A stretch of 8,042 nucleotides of DNA from an uncultured Clostridia bacterium (GTDB taxonomy: Bacteria > Bacillota > Clostridia > UBA1381): NCBI GenBank assembly GCA_934454035.1, contig CAKSFY010000102.1, forward strand, positions 1 through 8,042, read 5' to 3'. The notes beneath the pieces were generated by a model, which was not told where the DNA came from, did not search any database, and worked only from the letters and a program-made list of their open reading frames with translations. The translations under genes were made by a program, and so were the position numbers. Below are positions 1-5,596 of this stretch, in pieces. The stretch's first letter is position 1. Each line of letters opens with the position of its first letter.

Positions 1-1
1 C

Positions 2-55
2 TCAAAAGCAGTTGAATTGCTGGTAAAGAATGCTTCCGTTAAATCCGATAAATAA
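2..55 (+). CDS. tig: Trigger factor, C-terminal end only (partial)
   Basis: The frame beginning at base 2 is open from the window edge and ends in TAA at 53-55, giving the 17-residue tail SKAVELLVKNASVKSDK. A helical stretch of the type KAVELLVKNA followed by a short polar lysine-rich end is what the C-terminal chaperone domain of trigger factor looks like. Position supports the call: tig lies directly upstream of clpP and clpX in many Firmicutes and Proteobacteria. Trigger factor is the ribosome-associated peptidyl-prolyl isomerase and chaperone that receives nascent chains. The gap to clpP is about 25 nt with no terminator, so the two are probably cotranscribed. The fragment is too short to identify alone; the call rests on tail composition plus synteny. 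Confidence 0.68.
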   Translation, partial: SKAVELLVKNASVKSDK

Positions 56-63
56 TTATATTC

Positions 64-70
64 GGAGAGG
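64..70 (+). promoter_or_regulatory. Ribosome binding site of clpP
   Basis: The sequence GGAGAGG at 64-70 is a good Shine-Dalgarno match. It lies 4 nt before an in-frame ATG at 75 and 10 nt before a second in-frame ATG at 81. Neither spacing is ideal. Family numbering of the catalytic residues favours the ATG at 81. Confidence 0.6.
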
Positions 71-80
71 ATGAATGTTA

Positions 81-662
81 ATGAGTTTAGTACCTATGGT
101 TGTTGAACAGACAGGAAGAGGAGAGCGTTCATACGACATTTTCTCAAGACTGTTGGAGGACAGAATCGTTTTTTTGGGTGAAGAGGTAAATGATGCAACC
201 GCAAGCTTGGTTGTTGCTCAGCTTTTATTCCTGGAGGGAAAAGACCCTGATAAGGATATTCAGCTTTATATTAACAGTCCGGGCGGTTCAATAACTGCCG
301 GTATGGCAATTTATGATACCATACAGTATATAAAATGCGATGTTTCAACTATTTGCATCGGCATGGCGGCAAGCATGGGTGCATTTTTGCTCGCAGCCGG
401 AACAAAAGGCAAAAGGTATGCTCTGCCCAACAGTGAAATAATGATTCACCAGCCTTTGGGCGGCATGCAGGGACAGGCAACGGATATGCAGATTCATGCC
501 GAAAGAATAATTAAGATTAAAAAGCATATGAATGAAATCCTGAGCGAACGCACAGGACAACCGCTTGATGTTGTCGAAGCTGATACAGAGCGTGATAACT
601 TTATGTCTGCCGAACAGGCAAAGGCATACGGTCTTATTGACGAAGTTATAGAAAAAAGATAA
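81..662 (+). CDS. clpP: ATP-dependent Clp protease proteolytic subunit ClpP
   Basis: Serine protease subunit that forms a double-heptamer chamber in the cytoplasm and degrades proteins unfolded and fed in by ClpX or another Clp ATPase. From the ATG at 81 the protein has 193 residues. The full Ser-His-Asp triad is visible: Ser98 in GMAASMGAF, His123 in IMIHQPLGG and Asp172 in TERDNFMSA, the same numbers as in Bacillus and Staphylococcus ClpP. The glycine-rich INSPGGS segment lines the active site, and the N-terminus MSLVPMVVEQ with the RGERSYDI(F)SRLL block is typical of the family. An ATG at 75 would add only Met-Leu and cannot be excluded; 81 is chosen because it restores the canonical length and numbering. 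No promoter is seen before it, so it probably reads through from tig. The gene looks intact and ordinary. Confidence 0.97.
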   Translation: MSLVPMVVEQTGRGERSYDIFSRLLEDRIVFLGEEVNDATASLVVAQLLFLEGKDPDKDIQLYINSPGGSITAGMAIYDTIQYIKCDVSTICIGMAASMGAFLLAAGTKGKRYALPNSEIMIHQPLGGMQGQATDMQIHAERIIKIKKHMNEILSERTGQPLDVVEADTERDNFMSAEQAKAYGLIDEVIEKR

Positions 663-673
663 ATGTAATTATA

Positions 674-712
674 AGGGGCTGCTGAAGTAGAAGTTTTACT
701 GAGGCAACCCCT
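674..712 (+). repeat. Imperfect hairpin between clpP and clpX (element 1)
   Basis: AGGGG at 674-678 pairs with CCCCT at 708-712. After one C.A mismatch, TGCT at 680-683 continues against GGCA at 703-706 (one G.U pair). An inner stem can also form between AGTA and TACT. The outer arms and the GTTTTxCTG core resemble the hairpins at 2011-2100 and 2101-2143, so this may be a decayed copy of the same element. It is not followed by a U-tract, so a classical rho-independent terminator is unlikely. It could be a processing or stability hairpin in a tig-clpP-clpX transcript. Confidence 0.55.
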
Positions 713-761
713 GATAACTCTGTATAAGTGTTATTGTCTATCTGAAAGGAAATAAAAGTAT

Positions 762-2009
762 ATGTCAAAAAATGATGAAACAAAGCAATGTAAATGCTCA
801 TTCTGCGGAAAAAGCGAAAGTGAAGTTCAAAGACTTATTTCCGGACCGGGCGTATATATATGCAATGAATGTATAGCTCTTTGCAATAATATCCTCGGCG
901 GAGAGTTTGAAAGCCGCAGCTATGACGTTGACCTCAGTAATTTGCCTAAACCTAAAGAAATAAAAGAGGTTCTGGATCAATATGTAATAGGTCAGGAAAG
1001 TGCTAAAAAGATTCTTTCTGTAGCGGTATACAACCATTATAAACGAATTGAGCATCATAATCTTGAAAGTGATGTTGAGCTGCAAAAGAGCAATATTTTA
1101 CTTATCGGTCCTACAGGTTCGGGAAAGACGTTTTTGGTACAAAATCTGGCGCGGATATTAAATGTTCCGTTTGCAATTGCCGATGCAACTTCGCTGACCG
1201 AAGCGGGATATGTCGGTGAAGATGTCGAAAATATCTTGCTTAAACTTATTCAGGCTGCGGATTATGATATTGAATCGGCAGAAAAGGGAATTATATATAT
1301 TGATGAAATAGATAAAATTGCACGGAAGTCGGAAAATGTATCGATAACCAGAGATGTAAGCGGTGAAGGCGTTCAGCAAACACTTTTGAAGGTTCTTGAG
1401 GGAACTGTTGCCTCAGTTCCGCCTACGGGAGGAAGAAAACATCCGCATCAGGAATTTATTCAAATTGATACGACAAATATTTTGTTTATTTGCGGCGGAG
1501 CGTTTGACGGAATTGAAAAAATTATCGGCGGCAGAGTAGGCAAAAAGGGTCTCGGTTTTGGAGCTGAGATTTCGGGAAAACATGAAGATAATATAAATGA
1601 GCTGTTAAGTCAGATTACACCGCAGGATTTGCTTAAATACGGTTTGATTCCGGAATTTATCGGACGTCTTCCGGTTGTTGCAAAGCTTGATAAACTGGAT
1701 AAAGAGGCTCTTATTAAAATTCTCACAGAGCCCAAAAACGCATTAATTAAGCAATATAAGGCTTTATTTGAAATTGACGGAGTTGATCTTGAATTTGAGC
1801 CGGAAGCAGTTGTTGAGATTGCCAATAAAGCGATTGCAAGGGATACCGGCGCAAGAGGACTGCGCTCAATAATAGAGGAAACCATGACAGATATTATGTT
1901 TGAGGTTCCGTCGGATAAAAACGTAAATAAGTGCGTTGTGACAAAAGAATGTATAACAGAAAATAAAGAACCCGAATTGATATGTGATGAAAAGAAGTTC
2001 GGAACGTGA
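762..2009 (+). CDS. clpX: ATP-dependent Clp protease ATP-binding subunit ClpX
   Basis: AAA+ unfoldase, active as a hexamer, that recognises tagged or specific substrates, unfolds them and threads them into ClpP. The 415-residue protein carries every landmark. An N-terminal zinc-binding domain has Cys12, Cys15, Cys34 and Cys37 (CSFC...CNEC). Next come Walker A GPTGSGKT at 116-123, the pore-1 loop GYVG at 149-152, Walker B with DE at 181-182, and the RKH pore loop at 225-227. The ClpP-docking tripeptide is LGF at 264-266, where E. coli has IGF. The arginine in PEFIGRLP (Arg302) and the sensor-2 motif GARGLRS (Arg365) complete the ATPase site. The acidic-polar tail has extra cysteines (397 and 408). 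An AGGA at 747-750 precedes the ATG by 11 nt. Its partner clpP lies about 100 nt upstream. No lon gene follows, although lon often does in Firmicutes. Intact and confidently identified. Confidence 0.98.
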   Translation: MSKNDETKQCKCSFCGKSESEVQRLISGPGVYICNECIALCNNILGGEFESRSYDVDLSNLPKPKEIKEVLDQYVIGQESAKKILSVAVYNHYKRIEHHNLESDVELQKSNILLIGPTGSGKTFLVQNLARILNVPFAIADATSLTEAGYVGEDVENILLKLIQAADYDIESAEKGIIYIDEIDKIARKSENVSITRDVSGEGVQQTLLKVLEGTVASVPPTGGRKHPHQEFIQIDTTNILFICGGAFDGIEKIIGGRVGKKGLGFGAEISGKHEDNINELLSQITPQDLLKYGLIPEFIGRLPVVAKLDKLDKEALIKILTEPKNALIKQYKALFEIDGVDLEFEPEAVVEIANKAIARDTGARGLRSIIEETMTDIMFEVPSDKNVNKCVVTKECITENKEPELICDEKKFGT

Positions 2010-2010
2010 T

Positions 2011-2100
2011 AAAGGGGCTACAGTAAAATACACAGATTGTATAAAGTGTTGAAAGGCAGTTTAGAAAGATCACCGGTATAATAACTGTTTTCTGAAGCCC
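2011..2100 (+). repeat. Long-loop inverted repeat after clpX (element 2)
   Basis: The left arm at 2015-2028 (GGGCTACAGTAAAA) pairs with the right arm at 2088-2100 (TTTTCTGAAGCCC), with one A.A mismatch and one bulged T. The enclosed loop is about 59 nt. The left arm begins AAAGGGGCT, matching the AAAGGAGCT that starts the next element at 2101. The right arm resembles the right arm of that element. It therefore looks like a second, internally expanded or decayed copy placed in direct tandem with the hairpin at 2101-2143. Its loop contains a TATAAT at 2077-2082 without a well-placed -35 box. It starts one base after the clpX stop codon. Confidence 0.5.
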
Positions 2101-2101
2101 A

Positions 2102-2143
2102 AAGGAGCTATAGCAAAATGAAATCGTTTTGCTGCAGCTCCTT
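2102..2143 (+). terminator. Strong hairpin before pgmB (element 3), possible terminator or attenuator
   Basis: Arms at 2102-2118 and 2127-2143 form a 17-position stem: AAGGAGCT with AGCTCCTT, then an A.C mismatch, a U.G and an A-U pair, then GCAAAA with TTTTGC. The loop is 8 nt (2119-2126). The tract after the stem is T/A-rich (GTTTATAAATAATTT) but not a pure U-run. Folded RNA would be very stable. It could terminate clpX transcription or regulate read-through into pgmB, whose start codon is 31 nt downstream. The arm sequences are shared with elements at 674-712 and 2011-2100. Confidence 0.55.
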
Positions 2144-2174
2144 GTTTATAAATAATTTAGGGAGCGTGTGACAA

Positions 2175-2813
2175 ATGATTAAAGCTGTTATTTTTGATTT
2201 GGATGGAGTTCTTGTTTCGACTGATGAAATGCATTTTAAGGCATGGTCAAGACTTGCCGGAGAAATAGGAATTACAACATTTACAAAAGAGGACAATGTA
2301 CGCCAAAGAGGTGTAAGCCGAATGGCATCGCTGGAAATTGTTTTGGAAAAAAGCAGTAAGAGTTTTACCGATAAAGAAAAAGAAGAACTTGCGGCACGAA
2401 AAAATGACTATTATTGTGAAATGCTTAAGTCGCTTACCCCGAATGATGTATTGGACGGAGCACTGGATTTTCTGAAATTTTTAAAAAAGAATAATATTAA
2501 AACCGCTGTCGGTTCTGCAAGTAAAAATGCACCGATTATATTGGAAAGAACAGGACTTACCGATTATCTTGACGCAATCAGCTGCGGTCTTGATGTTACA
2601 AAGTCCAAACCCGATCCGGAGGTATTTTTGTCAGCGGCAAATAAGCTTGGGATTTTACCCGAATATTGTATGGTTGTTGAGGACGCTCATGCCGGAATTA
2701 TGGCAGCTAAAAACGGAGGTATGTATGCACTGGCAGTAGGTGCTGCATACGGAGATGAACTTGCAGATGTGTCCATGAAGAGCCTTGCAAATATGGATAA
2801 GATAATAAAATAG
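2175..2813 (+). CDS. pgmB: Beta-phosphoglucomutase (HAD superfamily)
   Basis: Converts beta-glucose 1-phosphate to glucose 6-phosphate in the cytoplasm via a phospho-aspartate enzyme and a beta-glucose 1,6-bisphosphate intermediate. The 212-residue protein keeps the key positions of Lactococcus lactis beta-PGM with the same numbering: nucleophile Asp8 and acid/base Asp10 in FDLDGVL, His20 in the cap hinge, Arg49 and Ser52, Lys76, Ser114 with Lys117 and Asn118 in GSASKN, Lys145 in SKPDPE, and Glu169-Asp170 in VVEDAHAG. The helical cap spans roughly residues 15-90. An in-frame TGA lies directly upstream (2169-2171), so the ATG at 2175 is the first possible start; GGGAG at 2160-2164 serves it. 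The next gene starts 11 nt after its stop and encodes a GH65 phosphorylase, the enzyme class that makes this mutase's substrate, which strongly supports pgmB over other HAD phosphatases. Confidence 0.94.
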   Translation: MIKAVIFDLDGVLVSTDEMHFKAWSRLAGEIGITTFTKEDNVRQRGVSRMASLEIVLEKSSKSFTDKEKEELAARKNDYYCEMLKSLTPNDVLDGALDFLKFLKKNNIKTAVGSASKNAPIILERTGLTDYLDAISCGLDVTKSKPDPEVFLSAANKLGILPEYCMVVEDAHAGIMAAKNGGMYALAVGAAYGDELADVSMKSLANMDKIIK

Positions 2814-2824
2814 GAGGTGTTTTC

Positions 2825-4939
2825 ATGAATGTAATAAAAGATAATAAATTCAACAAAGACAATATTGCATGGTACGGAAATAAATTTCTTATCGGAAACG
2901 GCTATTTCGGAATAAGAGGTACTATGGAAGAGTATAAAAAAGAACATCTTCCTGCAATAAATCTTGCCGGAATATATGACCGTGTCGGAGATAAATGGCG
3001 CGAATCAGTTAACGCACCGAACGGATTATATACATATATTGAAGTAGACGGAAAAGAACTGAGACTCCCTGAAAATGAGCCTGAATCACACACTCAGCAG
3101 CTCGATTTTAAGCATGCTGTACACAAAAGAATTACTTCATGGAAAACCGAAAAGGGAATTGTAACAATTACAGCGGAGCGATTTGCCGATATGGCTGATT
3201 GTCATATTATAGGATTGAAATTTACGGTTATAAGTGATTTTGACGGAAAGCTTGTTATTCATACCGGAATTGACGGTGATGTCTGGGATATAAACGGGCC
3301 TCATTTTGTAAAGCTAAATTGCTTTACAGACAAAGACTGCTTGTGCATTACAGGAATAACCGGCGAAAAACAAATTGAAGTAACTGTGACTGAAAGGGCA
3401 GAGTATGAATTCGGAAAAGACTCGGTATACACAACGAAAAAAACGATAATGCATGCTGTTTCAGTTGATATGAAAGCCGGCCGTGAATATGTAATCAAAA
3501 AGACTGTAAAGGTAACTACTTCACACGATGACAGCGAATATCTGTGCGGGAATAAAAGCTATGATGAGGCTTATAATGAACATACAGAGGCATGGGATAA
3601 AATATGGGATATGTCAGAAATTGAGATAGACGGTGATGATGAAGCGATGACCGCTCTTAATTATTCTGTTTATCATTTGAATTGTATTGCTCCGAGACAT
3701 TCAAAGAGCCTTTCAATTCCGGCAAGAGGATTATCCGGACAAGTATATAAAGGTGCGGTTTTTTGGGATACCGAAATGTTTATGCTTGATTATTTTCTGT
3801 ATACGGATCCGAGCGTTGCGCGCAGTCTTGTCAAATACAGAATCGATACTCTTCCGGGGGCTAAAGATAAAGCAGCCGGCTATGGCTTAAACGGTGCTTT
3901 TTATGCATGGGAAAGTCATGAGGGAGGTGTTGACGCCTGCTCCGATTATAATATTGTGGATGTATTTACAAAAAGACCGATGCGAACATTTTTCCGCGAC
4001 AAGCAGGTTCATATATCTGCCGCCGTTGTATACGCAATAATGAAATATCTTAATGCTGCAAATGATTATGAACTGTTAAATGACGGCGGTGCCGAAACGG
4101 TCATAGAGTGTGCAAAATTCTATGAATCCCTGCTTTTGAAAAGGGCAGACGGAAATTTGTATGAAATTCATGATGTTGTCGGACCGGATGAATATCATGA
4201 GAGAGTGAATAATAATGCGTATACAAATAAAATGGCGCAGTTTGTGTTTGATTCGGCATGTAAGGTTTTGAAGCTGCAGGGAAAAGAGGATTCCGAACAA
4301 TACTTAAAATTTAAAGATTTTAAGACAAATATGTATATTCCCGTACCGGATTCAAAAAATGAATTAATTGAACAATTTGACGGTTATTTCAAGCTGGAGG
4401 ATGTTGATATTCCGACGTTGAAAACCAGACTTCTTGATGACAGAGAATACTGGGGCGGTGCTTACGGAATCGCAAGCCAGACACAGGTTATCAAACAGGC
4501 TGATGTTGTTGCGATGATGAGCATGTTTAAAAATGATTATACAAAAGAACAAATGAAAAAGAACTGGGAATATTACGAGCCGAGAACAGAGCATGGTTCA
4601 TCGCTGTCGGCTTGTATGTACTCGCTGCTCGCATGCTATACCGGAATGCAGGATAACGCATATCCGTTATTTATGAAGTCGGCACGTGCCGATTTGGATG
4701 TGCCGGGCAAGCTTTGGGCAGGGCTTGTATATATAGGTGGAACTCATCCGGCTGCCGCAGGCGGTGCATGGAAGGTGGCTGTTGAGGGCTTTGCCGGGAT
4801 AAGCTTTAAAAACGGCAGCATCAGTTTAAATCCGGTTCTTCCGAAAAATTGGAAAAGATTGAAATTTAAGATTAATTATCGGGGAAAAATATATTTAATT
4901 GATATTACCCCGGATAAAAACGAAATTTGCGAGCTTTAA
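2825..4939 (+). CDS. GH65 family inverting alpha-glucoside phosphorylase (kojibiose/nigerose-type likely)
   Basis: Family GH65 enzymes use phosphate to cleave alpha-glucosides with inversion, releasing beta-glucose 1-phosphate and an acceptor. The 704-residue protein has an N-terminal beta-sandwich (about 1-260, with YGNKFLIGNGYFGIRGT at 17-33), an (alpha/alpha)6 barrel (about 270-645) and a short C-terminal beta domain. The barrel contains FWDTE (313-317), the general acid Glu456 in VVGPDEYHERVNNNAYTN, the KQAD motif (557-560) and the phosphate-binding HGSSLS (590-595). There is no signal peptide, so it is cytoplasmic. It is somewhat shorter than the usual 750-790 residues. The acceptor loop GAFYAWES...DACSDYN (357-376) resembles, from memory, nigerose- or kojibiose-type enzymes rather than maltose or trehalose phosphorylase. 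The exact substrate cannot be read from sequence, so no symbol is given. AGGAGGTG overlaps the pgmB stop codon, and the two genes form one operon ending in the terminator at 4947-4987. Confidence 0.92.
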   Translation: MNVIKDNKFNKDNIAWYGNKFLIGNGYFGIRGTMEEYKKEHLPAINLAGIYDRVGDKWRESVNAPNGLYTYIEVDGKELRLPENEPESHTQQLDFKHAVHKRITSWKTEKGIVTITAERFADMADCHIIGLKFTVISDFDGKLVIHTGIDGDVWDINGPHFVKLNCFTDKDCLCITGITGEKQIEVTVTERAEYEFGKDSVYTTKKTIMHAVSVDMKAGREYVIKKTVKVTTSHDDSEYLCGNKSYDEAYNEHTEAWDKIWDMSEIEIDGDDEAMTALNYSVYHLNCIAPRHSKSLSIPARGLSGQVYKGAVFWDTEMFMLDYFLYTDPSVARSLVKYRIDTLPGAKDKAAGYGLNGAFYAWESHEGGVDACSDYNIVDVFTKRPMRTFFRDKQVHISAAVVYAIMKYLNAANDYELLNDGGAETVIECAKFYESLLLKRADGNLYEIHDVVGPDEYHERVNNNAYTNKMAQFVFDSACKVLKLQGKEDSEQYLKFKDFKTNMYIPVPDSKNELIEQFDGYFKLEDVDIPTLKTRLLDDREYWGGAYGIASQTQVIKQADVVAMMSMFKNDYTKEQMKKNWEYYEPRTEHGSSLSACMYSLLACYTGMQDNAYPLFMKSARADLDVPGKLWAGLVYIGGTHPAAAGGAWKVAVEGFAGISFKNGSISLNPVLPKNWKRLKFKINYRGKIYLIDITPDKNEICEL

Positions 4940-4946
4940 TTTATCA

Positions 4947-4987
4947 AAAAAATCTCGTTTGCCGATTTGCGGCAGACGAGATTTTTT
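4947..4987 (+). terminator. Rho-independent terminator after the pgmB-GH65 operon
   Basis: The arms at 4947-4964 and 4970-4987 pair over 18 positions: AAAAAATCTCGT with ACGAGATTTTTT, a T.G wobble, then TGCCG with CGGCA around the 5-nt loop ATTTG. The stem ends in six T residues on the + strand. It starts 8 nt after the stop codon of the GH65 gene. Because the stem also begins with six A residues it could work in both directions, although no gene on the - strand would need it. Confidence 0.93.
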
Positions 4988-4988
4988 G

Positions 4989-5042
4989 TGTAAAATAATT
5001 ATATTTACATTTTTTTGTACAAAATATAAAATTTAATATTTT
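4989..5042. promoter_or_regulatory. Cluster of AT-rich dyad symmetries upstream of the zapA promoters
   Basis: Three symmetric sequences lie side by side before the -35 box at 5048. TGTAAA at 4989-4994 faces TTTACA at 5004-5009 across 9 nt. TTTTGTACAAAA at 5013-5024 is a perfect 12-bp palindrome. A 22-bp palindrome with one mismatched pair is centred on AAATTT at 5029-5034 (arms 5021-5028 and 5035-5042). They could be operators or an UP-element-like AT tract. AT richness makes chance palindromes likely, so the call is weak. Confidence 0.25.
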
Positions 5043-5047
5043 ATGTA

Positions 5048-5076
5048 TTGATTTATTTCAAAAAAAGTAGTATAAT
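5048..5076 (+). promoter_or_regulatory. Sigma-A-type promoter P1 for zapA operon
   Basis: TTGATT at 5048-5053 and a perfect TATAAT at 5071-5076 are separated by exactly 17 nt. The expected start of transcription is near 5083, leaving a leader of about 65 nt before zapA. The region upstream is very AT-rich, as expected for an UP element. It follows the terminator at 4947-4987, so it starts a new transcription unit. Confidence 0.75.
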
Positions 5077-5100
5077 AAAATGTATATAAAACGACATTAT

Positions 5101-5128
5101 TTGACAAGTAAATCACTTTACATATTTT
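5101..5128 (+). promoter_or_regulatory. Possible second promoter P2 for zapA operon
   Basis: A perfect -35 hexamer TTGACA at 5101-5106 is followed after 16 nt by TATTTT at 5123-5128. The -10 match is weaker than that of P1. The predicted start near 5135 would fall right at the ribosome binding site (5134-5142), leaving almost no leader, which lowers confidence. Confidence 0.35.
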
Positions 5129-5149
5129 CGGATAAAGGGAGGTCTGTAA

Positions 5150-5575
5150 ATGGAACGGACAAGAATAAGGGTTGACATAATGGGCAGAGGCTTTAATTTG
5201 GTTTCGGGAGAAAAAGGAAAGTATCTCGAAATGGTGGCAAAAGAAGTTGACAAAAGGATGAGGGGACTTAAAAATGAAAACCCGAGACTTGAATATGATA
5301 CGGCTGCAGTATTGACGGCATTGAATTTGTGTGATGACCTGATGTCTCAAAAAGAAAAAAAGCCAACTAAAAAGGCGGAAGATGAAGAAACAAATTTAAT
5401 AAGAAGTCAGCTTGTTGAATATTCAAAAGAATTGTCAAAGGCAACAAGTACCATCAAGAGACTGGAAAAGGAAATGGAAACAATAAAGGCTGAAAGCAAA
5501 AAAAGAGAAGAGAGCCTAAAAAGGGAATATGCCGCAAAGGAAAAAGAAATCCTTGACATGATAGACGCAAATTGA
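5150..5575 (+). CDS. zapA: Cell division protein ZapA-like, with extended C-terminal coiled coil
   Basis: ZapA binds FtsZ and cross-links protofilaments to stabilise the division ring in the cytoplasm. The 141-residue protein begins with the ZapA beta-strand pair (TRIRVDIMGRGFNLVSGE), then the KYLEMVAKEVDKRMRGL helix and the hallmark AAVLTALNLCDDLM helix at about 52-65. From about residue 80 to the end it is a highly charged Lys/Glu-rich heptad-like coiled coil. Typical ZapA proteins are about 85-110 residues, so the tail is longer than usual, though longer tails occur in Clostridia. The start is supported by AAAGGGAGG at 5134-5142, 7 nt before the ATG. Two possible promoters lie directly upstream. 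The U32 gene begins 21 nt after the stop, so both are likely cotranscribed. The family call is firm from the N-terminal half; function in this organism is inferred. Confidence 0.85.
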   Translation: MERTRIRVDIMGRGFNLVSGEKGKYLEMVAKEVDKRMRGLKNENPRLEYDTAAVLTALNLCDDLMSQKEKKPTKKAEDEETNLIRSQLVEYSKELSKATSTIKRLEKEMETIKAESKKREESLKREYAAKEKEILDMIDAN

Positions 5576-5596
5576 TTTTTTCGGGAGGAATATAAT

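Noticed and set aside
71..77. The earlier ATG at 71 as the clpP start
   Set aside because: It is out of frame with ClpP and directly abuts the ribosome binding site; only the ATGs at 75 and 81 are in frame.
2049..2082. TTGAAA and TATAAT as a complete promoter for pgmB
   Set aside because: The spacer is 22 nt, too long for a normal sigma-A promoter, and there is no TGn extension before the -10. Only the TATAAT is retained, as a speculative point.
674..2143. CRISPR array or insertion sequence from the repeated AAGGRGCT motifs
   Set aside because: The copies are few, imperfect, irregularly spaced and self-complementary, with no spacers, no transposase and no target-site duplication that I can see.
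2011..2174. Riboswitch upstream of pgmB
   Set aside because: I see only inverted-repeat arms and no conserved core of a known riboswitch class; the structure is better explained by the repeat hairpins.
5033..5350. A 105-codon - strand frame covering the zapA promoter region and zapA start
   Set aside because: It overlaps the clear promoter and ZapA core in antisense, and its translation resembles no family I know.
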